Assembly (NCBI GenBank): GCA_902362435.1
Contig: CABIWW010000001.1
Location: forward strand, 67,359-131,358
Source of the DNA: Eubacteriaceae bacterium
Lineage (GTDB): Bacteria; Bacillota; Clostridia; Peptostreptococcales; Anaerovoracaceae
Length of the DNA: 64,000 nucleotides
Direction of reading: 5' to 3'
This document shows positions 43,389 through 51,729 of this stretch, piece by piece. The notes beneath the pieces were generated by a model. That model made no database searches. It was given only the letters and a program-made list of their open reading frames with translations, and was not told where the DNA came from. The translations under genes were made by a program, and so were the position numbers. Position 1 is the first letter of the stretch, and each line of letters opens with the position of its first letter.

Positions 43389-44474
43389 TCAGCTGTGATA
43401 CCAGCGGCCTGCGAGATACAGCGATATCAGATCTTTTGTTATACGTGGATCGAGTCCTGTGCGGTTTATGATCTTACTGATCTTATACTGCACAGTATTT
43501 TTATGTATGAAAAGCTCGCGCGCTATCGCATTTATCGAGCCGTTATTCTTGTAGTATATATTGATGAAATGGATGACGTCGTTTATCTCGTTGTCATTGC
43601 AGTTTCTGAATATCATGTCGGTGAAACGTTTTTTGTGATCGATATCGACAGAAGCTATGATGATATCGAGGAGAAGATCATCGTACAGGTATATACCCGA
43701 CGAACAGTTTCTCTTAAGGCTCATCGCTCTTCTGGCCTGACGGAAAGATTCCACTGCGGATTTGCAGTCGGGGTAGCACGTGCCTATGATGCACAGATAC
43801 GCTTCCTGAGGGAACTCGCTGTTGAAGCGCGGCTCCAGGTAGTCTCTGAATTTTGCAGCTGAGTCGAAGTTTCCGATCAGCATGCCGAAGTCATTGTTGT
43901 ATCCTGTGAGGATATGTGTCTTGTCTATCCTCGAATCGAGGAACTCGCTGATGCTGTATTCCGGGTCGGAGAGGCTTATCAGTGCAGCTGTCATAGGCGA
44001 GTGAGGATCGAGGTGGTACTTTCTCAGCGTGTCGGCCAGATGATCAGGATCGTCGAGCTCGTCGTTTATCCAGTTGCTGATGAAGAGCATGCGCGCATGC
44101 TCTTTTTTGTCTTTCTGCTGTATGGTCTCAAAATCCTTTACGAGGATCTCGGTGACTTTCTTGATTATCCTGGCATATCTGCTGGTCTCGGAAACCTCTC
44201 CGGTTATGCCGACAACGCCTATGATATTGTCGTCGGAAAAGAGCGGCAGGTTGATGCCTTTCTTGCATCCGGCGTATTCGTCATCATAGTAGACAGGCAG
44301 TTCGCGAAGATTCTCCTTTATGACAAGATGAGCGCCTTCATGGAACTGTCCCGGACGGAGCGGGTCGGTGCTGGCCATGATTATGCCGTTTTCATCCATG
44401 ATATTTATATCGTAATCTATGACTGAGCTGATCTCACGTATCAGGTCAGTGGCCGTGTTCTTGCTTATTTTCAT
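43389..44474 (-). CDS. CdaR/PucR-like sugar-diacid-type transcriptional regulator
   Basis: 361 residues. The N-terminal sensory part (about 1-140; ITGEVSETSRYARIIKKVTE) matches the putative diacid-recognition domain of CdaR. A middle GGDEF-like region follows, and a C-terminal PucR-type helix-turn-helix (about 305-350) shows NAIARELFIHKNTVQYKISK. In enterobacteria CdaR activates glucarate and galactarate use; in Clostridia homologues control varied uptake and catabolic genes. No diacid genes are in the window. It is transcribed divergently from the ferritin-like gene, across a 355-bp region containing a repeat and an 18-bp palindrome. Confidence 0.85.
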   Translation of the reverse strand: MKISKNTATDLIREISSVIDYDINIMDENGIIMASTDPLRPGQFHEGAHLVIKENLRELPVYYDDEYAGCKKGINLPLFSDDNIIGVVGITGEVSETSRYARIIKKVTEILVKDFETIQQKDKKEHARMLFISNWINDELDDPDHLADTLRKYHLDPHSPMTAALISLSDPEYSISEFLDSRIDKTHILTGYNNDFGMLIGNFDSAAKFRDYLEPRFNSEFPQEAYLCIIGTCYPDCKSAVESFRQARRAMSLKRNCSSGIYLYDDLLLDIIIASVDIDHKKRFTDMIFRNCNDNEINDVIHFINIYYKNNGSINAIARELFIHKNTVQYKISKIINRTGLDPRITKDLISLYLAGRWYHS

Positions 44475-44546
44475 CGTTTTCCTCTCTCTGCCGCCTGTAC
44501 AGGAATGCGTTCATGCAGGTCTGCAGGCAGGCTTTTACAGTTTTTT

Positions 44547-44632
44547 ATTATGCAGGAAATATCGCTTTCGATATTTCCGGAATATCAACAAAAGTTCCAC
44601 ATGAAAATATGTGGCTAAGCCACTTTTGTTCT
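44547..44632 (+). repeat. Dispersed 86-bp structured repeat, copy A
   Basis: About 91 percent identical (78 of 86 positions by eye) to copy B at 50643-50728, with the same length. It contains a perfect 10-bp hairpin GGAAATATCG/CGATATTTCC and a second, outer stem CAAAAGT/ACTTTTG enclosing a small hairpin CCACAT/ATGTGG. It lies in the intergenic region upstream of the CdaR-like gene, with no protein-coding potential. Confidence 0.85.
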
Positions 44633-44643
44633 TTTAACAATGC

Positions 44644-44661
44644 GTTGTTATATATAACAAC
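44644..44661. promoter_or_regulatory. Perfect 18-bp palindrome, candidate operator
   Basis: GTTGTTATATATAACAAC at 44644-44661 is a perfect palindrome, about 170 bp upstream of the CdaR-like start and just beside repeat copy A. It resembles redox or metabolite repressor sites of the TTGTTA...TAACAA kind but with 4 instead of 6 central bases. A second inverted pair ATGCAT (44670-44675, 44684-44689) and an AT-rich block with TATAAT-like boxes (44706-44722) follow. The rest of the 44475-44829 gap shows no gene. Confidence 0.55.
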
Positions 44662-44829
44662 AAAAACTCATGCATTAGGAAATATGCATAAATAAAGCTG
44701 TTACATATAATATTATAATAAAAAAGCTCAACATCGTCAATGACTGAATAAAATCGTCTCCGGGGGGAACGATATTCGTATAACGAAATATAACGAAGCC
44801 GGCATAAGAAAGACAGGGGGATACGGGAA

Positions 44830-45264
44830 ATGGTGGAACAGGACACGATAAGGCTGCTGAGAGAATGCGACGCAGGCATCAAGATGGGCGTTTCGTCGAT
44901 AGATGACGTATTTGAATATGTGCAGAGCGAGGATTTCAAAAAAGCGCTGAAATTCTGCAGGGGACAGCATGTGAAGCTTCAGGACGAGATACAGGTGCTT
45001 CTCGATCAGTATCACGACAGCGGCAAGGAGCCCAACATGATGGCCAAGGGCATGTCGTGGATGAAGACGAACGCTAAAATGGCGATGGACGGATCGGATC
45101 AGACTATCGCGGATCTGATGACAGACGGCTGCAACATGGGCGTGAAATCACTGAGCAGGTTTCTGAACCAGTATAAGGCAGCCGATGAAAAGTCAAAAGA
45201 CATAACGAAACGACTGATAGGGCTTGAAGAAAAGCTGGTCGTCGACGCACGAAGGTTTCTGTAG
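44830..45264 (+). CDS. Ferritin-like four-helix protein of unknown function
   Basis: 144 residues, nearly all helical, no signal peptide or membrane segment. The pattern of helices (TIRLLRECDAGIKMGVSSID, FCRGQHVKLQDEIQVLLDQY, ADLMTDGCNMGVKSLSRFLN) recalls the DUF2383/ferritin-like four-helix proteins. Metal-binding Glu/His pairs of true ferritins are not evident. I do not recognise a function. GGGGG precedes the ATG. It is transcribed divergently from the CdaR-like regulator and followed 84 bp later by a D,D-carboxypeptidase gene. Confidence 0.65.
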   Translation: MVEQDTIRLLRECDAGIKMGVSSIDDVFEYVQSEDFKKALKFCRGQHVKLQDEIQVLLDQYHDSGKEPNMMAKGMSWMKTNAKMAMDGSDQTIADLMTDGCNMGVKSLSRFLNQYKAADEKSKDITKRLIGLEEKLVVDARRFL

Positions 45265-45348
45265 GGGACGCTGCAGAGCCTTTTACAGATACAGGCCTTC
45301 TTTTTCCTTGAAATGGAGCATACATTTAAGGAGAAAGGAGGTTTTTTA

Positions 45349-46722
45349 GTGAAGAAAAAATCAAAGCGCATGGAGAACGTGCTGACGGGCGTGCTCGTTG
45401 CAGTGCTCCTGATAGCGAGCGGATTCATGGGTATAGAGAATTTTGAACCTGTCGTCAGGCACCTGACGATAACGGACAGGAGCATGGCTGACGAAGAGGC
45501 GTCGTCAGAACGAGGCTCTGAAAAGCTCACAGCGGATGGCGGTGAGGAAAGTCTGGAAACGGCAGCTGTATCAGAAAACGCGGAGGCTGACAGTGCTGAT
45601 GGAACAGGAGAAGGATCAGATGGAAACGGATCGGGCGAAAACGGGCAGTCGCTGAAGATAGATGCAAAGTCAGCCGTGCTCATAGACGGCAGCAGCGGAC
45701 GGGTGCTCTTTGCGCAGAACGAAAAGGAGCATCTGCCTCCTGCATCGGTCACAAAGGTGATGACACTGCTGCTCGTGCTTGAAGGATGTGAAAGCGGCAA
45801 GATATCGCTCGACGACAAGGTCACTGTATCAGAGCGCGCAGCATCGATGGGAGGAAGCCAGATGTACATGGAGCCCGGCGAACAGCATACGGTGGAGGAG
45901 CTGATCAAAGGCGTCATCATGGTGAGTGCGAACGACGGCTGTGTCGCACTTTCGGAGCATCTGTGCGGCAGCGTGGAAAGCTTTGTAGAGCGCATGAACG
46001 AGCGTGCGCGTGAGCTCGGGCTCAGGGACAGCCATTTCGTCAACACGAACGGCCTTCCTGTAGCAAATCATTACTCGTGTGCATATGATATAGGAGTGAT
46101 ATCCGTGGAGCTGATGAAGTTTGAAAATGCCAGACCATGGTTCACTGCGTGGCAGGAGGACATCGAAGTCGGTCTTCCGGGAAAGGAAAGCAAATGCACC
46201 CTTACGAACACAAACAAGCTGATCAGGAGCTACAGCGGAGCTATAGGTGTAAAGACAGGTTTCACGCAGGACGCAGGGTACTGCCTTTCAGGAGCGGCGC
46301 AGAGAGATTCGACCAGGCTCATAGGCGTGGTGCTCGGATGTGAGAGCAGCAAGATCAGGTTCGCGGAAATGGCAAAGCTGCTGGATCACGGGTTTGCATG
46401 CTATGAGACGGTGCAGTTCGCGAAAAAAGGAGAGAAGATCCGGAAGATAAAAACCGAGAAGGGCGATGAGATGAAGTTCTATGCCGTGACAGAATGCAAT
46501 GCGGGCGTTACCGTAGAGAAAGGTGCAAAGTCGCAGCTGAGCAGGAAAGTAAAGCTGGATAAAGGATATAAGCTTCCGCTGAAGAAAGGGAGCAGAGTCG
46601 GAACACTGGAGATATGTCAGGGAAAAGAAAAGGTGGCAGAATATGATCTGGTAGCCGATCGCGATGTGGATCGTGCAGATTTCATCACTACATACATCCG
46701 TCTGATGAAGAAGCTGATCTGA
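45349..46722 (+). CDS. D-alanyl-D-alanine carboxypeptidase (PBP5/6-like, DacF type)
   Basis: 457 residues from a GTG at 45349 that follows AAAGGAGG; an in-frame ATG at 45313 lacks such a site. An N-terminal membrane anchor or signal (about 10-30) and an acidic Ser/Glu-rich linker (about 45-100) precede the peptidase domain. The active-site motifs are PASVTKVM (Ser133, Lys136), SANDG and GVKTGFTQDAG. A C-terminal beta-rich PBP5-like domain ends in a helix (TYIRLMKKL) that may lie on the membrane. It trims the terminal D-Ala from peptidoglycan stem peptides outside the membrane. The long acidic linker is unusual for the family. Confidence 0.9.
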   Translation: MKKKSKRMENVLTGVLVAVLLIASGFMGIENFEPVVRHLTITDRSMADEEASSERGSEKLTADGGEESLETAAVSENAEADSADGTGEGSDGNGSGENGQSLKIDAKSAVLIDGSSGRVLFAQNEKEHLPPASVTKVMTLLLVLEGCESGKISLDDKVTVSERAASMGGSQMYMEPGEQHTVEELIKGVIMVSANDGCVALSEHLCGSVESFVERMNERARELGLRDSHFVNTNGLPVANHYSCAYDIGVISVELMKFENARPWFTAWQEDIEVGLPGKESKCTLTNTNKLIRSYSGAIGVKTGFTQDAGYCLSGAAQRDSTRLIGVVLGCESSKIRFAEMAKLLDHGFACYETVQFAKKGEKIRKIKTEKGDEMKFYAVTECNAGVTVEKGAKSQLSRKVKLDKGYKLPLKKGSRVGTLEICQGKEKVAEYDLVADRDVDRADFITTYIRLMKKLI

Positions 46723-46811
46723 AACGGCATCGGCGGTGTATGCACATATCGCAGTTACTGGTGCGGCATGTGACAAACAGCAGCGAGGAACGACAGAAGG
46801 GAGGCATCCCT

Positions 46812-47060
46812 GTGAGTGGCAGATACTGTTACCTTTTCTTTTCGGGATACTGCAGCGTGACGGAGGCATCTCAGCTTCTGGCACATAACATGATATCCAA
46901 CCGCATCGTCAGAGCTCCGGCAGGGCTCGGCGGCGGATGCAGCTTTGCGGTCCTGGTAAATGCGCCGGATGAAGGTCGGAGCATAGAGCTTCTTGGCAGA
47001 TCCGGCATAAATGTCGAAAGAAGCGTGCGCAGAAACACGGCGATCTTCGGCGGCGTATAG
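46812..47060 (+). CDS. DUF3343 (putative Se/S carrier-like) protein
   Basis: 82 residues from GTG 46812, with GGGAGG 9 nt upstream; this length fits DUF3343 better than a start at 46740. The pattern YLFFSGYCSVTEASQLLAHN followed by IVRAPAGLGGGCSFAVLVNA corresponds to the family core, including the Cys. The family is found near selenium and sulfur metabolism genes in anaerobes, but none are next to it here, and the role is unproven. It sits in the 556 bp between the carboxypeptidase and the SH3/glucosaminidase genes. Confidence 0.75.
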   Translation: MSGRYCYLFFSGYCSVTEASQLLAHNMISNRIVRAPAGLGGGCSFAVLVNAPDEGRSIELLGRSGINVERSVRRNTAIFGGV

Positions 47061-47172
47061 GCGGTTTTTACACGGCAGTTTTTGAAAATGCTGCAGAAAC
47101 CGGCAAAAAATAATTTTTGAAAAAGGCTCACTGATTTTCTTTCTGCAGAAAACGATGTGATCTTTAGAAATG

Positions 47173-47210
47173 CCAAAAACGTTGACTTTTCAACGTTTTT
47201 GGTGTATAAT
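47173..47210 (+). promoter_or_regulatory. Consensus promoter embedded in a 30-bp palindrome
   Basis: TTGACT at 47182-47187 and TATAAT at 47205-47210 are 17 bp apart. The -35 and most of the spacer lie inside a perfect 13-bp inverted repeat with a 4-nt centre (47173-47202; arms CCAAAAACGTTGA). The palindrome could be an operator, or a terminator for the DUF3343 transcript ending in a T run, or both. It lies about 70 bp before the SH3/glucosaminidase gene. Confidence 0.75.
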
Positions 47211-47278
47211 CCATTAAAGATCTGCATCCTATTCATAATAAAAATAGAGGCAAAAACATGGTAAACAAGGAGGGAATT

Positions 47279-49513
47279 ATGTCAACACAGCGAAAATCAA
47301 GGTCCCGAAGATCTGCTGCGATCGCAGTCGCGGTCATGATGGCTGCGGCGCTCTTTGCAGGACTTCCCGCGACAGATTTCGGCAAGGTGTATGCGGCCGG
47401 CGAAACGGCTGTAGTCGCTACGGATGTGCTGAATGTAAGGTCGGGAGCCGGCACGAATTATTCGCGCATAGGCGCGCTCAAAGAGGGCAGGACTTTCGTC
47501 GTGACAGGATCGGCAAAGGACTCGTCAGGTGTAGTCTGGTATCAGTTTTCATTCGGTTCGAGGACTGGTTATGTTTCATCGAGGTATGTTAACATAAAAC
47601 AGCCTACGGTAACCCCTGTTTCTAACACTCAGGGCGCTGTAAGCGATGGTCCGCTGAGAGTCAGAAGCGGTCCGGGAACAGGATACAGCGTGCTGGGATC
47701 GCTTGCCACGGGAAAAACTTTCACGGTCAGCGGCAAAGCGCAGGATATTTCCGGAGTGTGGTGGTACAGTTTTGACTACAACGGCAAGACGGGATATGTG
47801 TCGTCGCAGTATGTGAAAACTTCATCGACATCAAGCAGTGTAGTCGAAGTGGAGAAGACGACGGGAACTGTAAGCGATGGTCCGCTGAGAGTCAGGACGG
47901 GCCCGGGGACAAGCTACAGCGTGCTGGGATCGCTTGCCACGGGAAAATCGTTCACAGTCACAGGCAAGGCACAGGACAGCTCAGGTACGTGGTGGTACAG
48001 ACTGACCTACAGCGGCAAGACGGGATATGTGTCATCTGCTTATGTGACGACGAAGACAGAATCAGGGACTGAGGAAGAACCGAAGCCTGATACAGGCAAG
48101 AAACAGGTAGGAACCGTATTCGACGGTCCGCTCAGAGTGAGGAGCGGAGCAGGAACGAATCATGATACACTGGGACAGCTCATTACAGGCAAGACTTTTG
48201 ATATCGAGGGGACGGCAACGGACAGTTCGGGAACAGTGTGGTACAAGCTCACTTACAACGGCAGGTTCGGATACGTTTCATCCAAATATGTGAAAGTCAC
48301 AGAGATGAAAGATGATGGAAACAGCGGCAGCGGGGAGACCAGCGAGCCGGTTACATTCCAGCTGGGTACGACTACAGCATACGACGGATTGAATGTCAGG
48401 AAGGGTCCCGGAACAGGATATGAAAGGCTTACGACTCTTCCGGGAGGTACTTCGGTAACGATCACAGGATCGGCTAAGGACAGCGGCGGCAAGGTATGGT
48501 ACAAATATCAGTACAGCGCTTCTCAGGACGGATATATGTGCTCTGATTACGTGACAGTAAAAACGGTGACTTCCGACAGTCAGTTCGAAGCGTATATGAC
48601 GGCACAGGGCTTCCCTGAAAGCTACAAGCCGGGACTGAGAATGCTCCATGCGGCACATCCTCAGTGGGTGTTCAAGGCGGACAAGCTGGGATACAGCTGG
48701 TCAAGCGCGCTTTCCAAGGAAACGGCAAAGCCGGGAACGAACCTTGTAAGCTCGTCATCACCTGTTTCATACCGATCGACAGCAGCAGGTGCCTACAATG
48801 CATCGAACAATACGTGGACGAGATATGACGGCAGCTGGTATGCGGCAAGTGAAAAAGTAGTCTCATACTACATGGATCCGAGGAATTTCCTCAGTGAAAA
48901 CGGTATATACCAGTTTATGACGCACAGGTATGACAGCGCTACGCAGAATGAATCGACAGTGGCAGCTGTGATATCGGGGTCGTTCATGCAGGGAAGCAAT
49001 CCGGGAGGCGGATACAGCTCATACAGCTCGCTGATCAATGAGGCAGGAAAGAGTACAGGAGTCAATCCGAACGTGCTCGCGGCGATGATAATACAGGAGC
49101 AGGGCTGGAGCGGCAGCAGTCTGGTTTCGGGAACTTATCCGGGATACCAGGGCTACTACAACTTCTTCAACATCGGTGCCTATACTACAGATACGATGAA
49201 CGCTATACAGAGGGGTCTCTGGTATGCGAGCAGACAGGGCTGGAATACTCCGTACAAGTCAATAGTAGGAGGCGCTGAATTTTATGCCGATGAATATGTG
49301 AGCAACAATCAGGATACATATTATACTAAGAAGTTCAATGTAAAGAACGGGCTCAGTCATGTAGCTACGCATCAGTATATGACGAATGTAGCGGCGGCGG
49401 CAGGTGAAGGCAGCATCGTGAAGAGCGCATTCAACAGCAACAGCAATTATCCTGTCACGTTCAACATCCCTGTCTATGATGACATGCCGGCGACAGCATG
49501 CCAGCTTCCATAG
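47279..49513 (+). CDS. Secreted SH3-repeat N-acetylglucosaminidase (autolysin)
   Basis: 744 residues. A signal peptide (about 1-40, ending ADFGKVYAAG-like) is followed by five bacterial SH3 (SH3b) repeats (about 45-430), each with LNVRSGAGTNYS- or LRVRSGPGTGYS-like starts and a G-Y-V-S-S-x-Y-V end. The C-terminal half is a LytD-type endo-beta-N-acetylglucosaminidase: NPNVLAAMIIQEQGWSGSSL (catalytic Glu candidate), YNFFNIGAYTTDTMNAIQRG and GAEFYADEYVSNNQDTYYTK. It cuts the glycan chain of peptidoglycan; the SH3 domains bind the wall. AAGGAGGG decides the ATG at 47279. The leader has a strong promoter within a palindrome. Confidence 0.9.
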   Translation: MSTQRKSRSRRSAAIAVAVMMAAALFAGLPATDFGKVYAAGETAVVATDVLNVRSGAGTNYSRIGALKEGRTFVVTGSAKDSSGVVWYQFSFGSRTGYVSSRYVNIKQPTVTPVSNTQGAVSDGPLRVRSGPGTGYSVLGSLATGKTFTVSGKAQDISGVWWYSFDYNGKTGYVSSQYVKTSSTSSSVVEVEKTTGTVSDGPLRVRTGPGTSYSVLGSLATGKSFTVTGKAQDSSGTWWYRLTYSGKTGYVSSAYVTTKTESGTEEEPKPDTGKKQVGTVFDGPLRVRSGAGTNHDTLGQLITGKTFDIEGTATDSSGTVWYKLTYNGRFGYVSSKYVKVTEMKDDGNSGSGETSEPVTFQLGTTTAYDGLNVRKGPGTGYERLTTLPGGTSVTITGSAKDSGGKVWYKYQYSASQDGYMCSDYVTVKTVTSDSQFEAYMTAQGFPESYKPGLRMLHAAHPQWVFKADKLGYSWSSALSKETAKPGTNLVSSSSPVSYRSTAAGAYNASNNTWTRYDGSWYAASEKVVSYYMDPRNFLSENGIYQFMTHRYDSATQNESTVAAVISGSFMQGSNPGGGYSSYSSLINEAGKSTGVNPNVLAAMIIQEQGWSGSSLVSGTYPGYQGYYNFFNIGAYTTDTMNAIQRGLWYASRQGWNTPYKSIVGGAEFYADEYVSNNQDTYYTKKFNVKNGLSHVATHQYMTNVAAAAGEGSIVKSAFNSNSNYPVTFNIPVYDDMPATACQLP
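47637..47950 (+). repeat. Pair of near-identical 83-bp direct repeats encoding SH3 units 2 and 3
   Basis: 47637-47719 and 47868-47950 are almost the same over about 83 bp, offset by 231 bp (77 codons, in frame). The identity reaches silent positions, so the duplication is recent or kept alike by gene conversion. Recombination between them would add or remove one SH3 domain in frame. Confidence 0.75.
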
Positions 49514-49594
49514 GGCGGCATGACAGAGTAACTGTACTGCATGACCGGACAGAGTATGTCCGGCATGGAAAAAATATGTTTTAAGGGGTCAAAG

Positions 49595-50575
49595 ATGGTA
49601 AATTGCAAAGACAAAGAAAATCTTACCGAATGCATTTTAAGAAAACTGATAGTGCTGGTGGCAGTGCTGGCGCTGCTGATACCGGTGCTTTCTCCTGAGG
49701 TATTCGCGGCTTCGTCGGTCACGATAAGCACAGAAAGCAGCGTGAAAGGCGGGGATACCTTCACGGTGGCGGTGACATTCGGAGGCGGCAGCGTGGGACG
49801 TGTAGACGCATCGCTCTCATATGACACCGACAAGCTGACTTATATATCGGGAGGAAGCAGCTCCGGGAACACCGGTTATATCCAGCTGGCACAGGCAGGA
49901 ACGGACGGCAGCGTCACATTCAATATAAAATTCCAGGCAGTGACTGACGGCGATACCACGCTGTCGGTCACGACATATGAGATGTACGACCTGGATGAAT
50001 CATATATGAGTGAACAGCCATCTGCCACCAAGACGATCTCGATAGCGGGCAATGCGGCGTCAGATCAGCTGATAACGGAGACGACGTCACCTGACAAGCC
50101 TGTAAAGGAGACAGAGCTTTCGGGAGTAGACGAGAAACAGACCGGAACTGATTCGGGGAACGGCATACTGCTGATGATCGCGCTGATAGCGATCCCGGTG
50201 ATACTGATAATAGTGATCGCAGTGATCCTCGCAAAGAAAAAGAAGACTGCGCCGCCAAAGCACAGCGGAGGCGGTGAACCGGGCGATCATGCACACGGCG
50301 CATCCGACATGCATGCAGGCGCGGAGGCGGTGAACCGGGCGATCGATGTACAGGACGGATACGGTGACGGCGGAGATCCTTACTACGGATCACCGGCAGA
50401 TACTTCCGCACCGCAGGACGCTGACATACGTGACGAGAAAGAAATCCGCGAAGAGCGCGATTTCAGGAAACGCATCGGAGCAATCAGAGATGAATACCGT
50501 GAAGACCGAAAGCGCGCATCAGAGGAGACCGAAGTCTGGTCAGAGTGGAAAGGCTACGATGACAACGACCTTTAA
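49595..50575 (+). CDS. Membrane-anchored extracellular cohesin-domain protein
   Basis: 326 residues from ATG 49595 (AAGGGG upstream). Signal peptide (about 12-40; LIVLVAVLALLIPVLSPEVF), then a cohesin-like beta domain (about 42-150; VKGGDTFTVAVTFGG, ASLSYDTDKLTYISGG, SVTFNIKFQAVTDGDTTL), a Thr/Ser-rich linker, a membrane helix (about 185-210; ILLMIALIAIPVILIIVIAV) and a charged, His/Gly-rich cytoplasmic tail. Cohesins bind dockerins in cellulosomes, but no dockerin is visible in the window, and many such domains serve other surface adhesion roles. It follows the SH3/glucosaminidase gene with a small hairpin in between. Confidence 0.8.
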   Translation: MVNCKDKENLTECILRKLIVLVAVLALLIPVLSPEVFAASSVTISTESSVKGGDTFTVAVTFGGGSVGRVDASLSYDTDKLTYISGGSSSGNTGYIQLAQAGTDGSVTFNIKFQAVTDGDTTLSVTTYEMYDLDESYMSEQPSATKTISIAGNAASDQLITETTSPDKPVKETELSGVDEKQTGTDSGNGILLMIALIAIPVILIIVIAVILAKKKKTAPPKHSGGGEPGDHAHGASDMHAGAEAVNRAIDVQDGYGDGGDPYYGSPADTSAPQDADIRDEKEIREERDFRKRIGAIRDEYREDRKRASEETEVWSEWKGYDDNDL

Positions 50576-50598
50576 GCGCTTATGAACTAAATCAACAA

Positions 50599-50641
50599 TG
50601 CTCAGAGAAGACTCGCATGACGAGAAACTCTGAGCATTTTT
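50599..50641 (+). terminator. Intrinsic terminator after the cohesin gene
   Basis: A 9-bp stem (50599-50607 with 50628-50636) with an inner CTCG/CGAG hairpin, followed by five T residues. It directly abuts repeat copy B. Confidence 0.85.
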
Positions 50642-50642
50642 C

Positions 50643-50728
50643 ATTATGTAGGAAATATCGCTTCCGATATTTCCGGGATATCAACAAAAGCTGCATATGA
50701 AAATATGTGGCGAAGCCGCTTTTGTTCT
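50643..50728 (+). repeat. Dispersed 86-bp structured repeat, copy B
   Basis: Second copy of the element at 44547-44632. Differences include a paired change in the outer stem (CAAAAGC/GCTTTTG here, CAAAAGT/ACTTTTG in copy A), so the fold is preserved. It lies immediately after a terminator and about 75 bp before the MoxR-like gene. Confidence 0.85.
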
Positions 50729-50802
50729 GTAGAAATAAAAGCTGTATGTGGTAAAATGAGTTATAGCATACGCTGCGATTTTTTATAGAACAAGAGGTGT
50801 TG

Positions 50803-51729
50803 ATGATGAATGATATGATCGAGTTTCTGAAAAATGAGGGGGTCTCACCTGATCTGGTCAGAGAGGTGCAGGAGTTTGCGGATGTACATCCCGCGTCAGA
50901 AAAATTCTCAGGAAGGGTGCCTGTTCCGAAGTTCTATTATTACGGCAGGAAAATATGGGAAGAGGCACTTGCAGTCCTGCTCTGCGGAAAGAATCTTTTG
51001 CTGACCGGTGAAAAAGCGACAGGTAAGAACGTGCTGGCTGAAAATCTGTCTGCAGCCTTCGGACGTCCGGCGTGGGACATTTCTTTCCATGTAAATATGG
51101 ATGCGGCGTCGCTTATAGGAACGGATACTTTTGCTGACGGCCGGGTCATGTTCCGTCCGGGACCGGTCTACTGTTGTGCGCAGAACGGAGGATTCGGCAT
51201 TCTGGATGAAATCAATATGGCCAGAAACGAGGCGCTTGCGGTCCTGCATTCAGCTCTTGATTTCAGGCGAGTGATCGATGTGCCGGGATATGAGAGGATC
51301 CCGCTTGCCGAGAGTACGCGTTTCATAGCGACCATGAATTACAATTATGCGGGCACGAGAGAATTGAATGAGGCTCTGGCTTCAAGATTTGTCGTGATCC
51401 AGATGCCGGCAGCGTCTCAGGCGGACCTGCAGAGGATACTGAGCGATCAGTTCCCGGATATGACAGAGAAATACAATGATCAGTTCACGATGCTTTTTCT
51501 GGATTTCAGGAAAAAATGCGAGAATGGTGAGCTTACGGAGAAAGCGATGGATCTCAGAGGTATGCTGGACGCCATAAGTCTGATGCGCAAAGGGATCGCG
51601 GCGAGAGAGGCGTTGACTCTCGGTATCACCAACAAGATCTTCGACAGCTATGAACAGGAACTGATCAGTGATATGATAGCGGCACGCATACCATCGAAGC
51701 TGAAAGTTTCGGAGGTATTCAAAAAATGA
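50803..51729 (+). CDS. MoxR-like AAA+ ATPase
   Basis: 308 residues. The P-loop reads LTGEKATGKNVLAENL, with Asn where Ser/Thr is usual after the GK. Walker B is FGILDEINMAR, sensor 1 is FIATMNYNYAG, and ELNEALASRFVVIQMP gives the arginine finger region. Such ATPases act as chaperones or metal-insertion motors together with VWA-domain proteins, and a VWA gene overlaps its end by 4 bp. Several close ATGs exist (50803, 50806, 50812); GAGGTG precedes the first. The client protein is unknown. Confidence 0.88.
   Translation: MMNDMIEFLKNEGVSPDLVREVQEFADVHPASEKFSGRVPVPKFYYYGRKIWEEALAVLLCGKNLLLTGEKATGKNVLAENLSAAFGRPAWDISFHVNMDAASLIGTDTFADGRVMFRPGPVYCCAQNGGFGILDEINMARNEALAVLHSALDFRRVIDVPGYERIPLAESTRFIATMNYNYAGTRELNEALASRFVVIQMPAASQADLQRILSDQFPDMTEKYNDQFTMLFLDFRKKCENGELTEKAMDLRGMLDAISLMRKGIAAREALTLGITNKIFDSYEQELISDMIAARIPSKLKVSEVFKK

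Noticed and set aside
43384..43401. Terminator between the tetR and cdaR-like genes
   Set aside because: A perfect 7-bp hairpin exists (43384-43390 with 43395-43401), but it has no T run on either side and overlaps the end of the cdaR-like gene.
44644..44661. A canonical Rex operator
   Set aside because: Half-sites TTGTTA and TAACAA are separated by 4 bases, not the 6 of Rex sites, so it is listed only as a generic palindrome.
49545..49563. Terminator after the glucosaminidase gene
   Set aside because: A 7-bp CCGGACA/TGTCCGG hairpin is present but is not followed by a T run, so termination there is doubtful.
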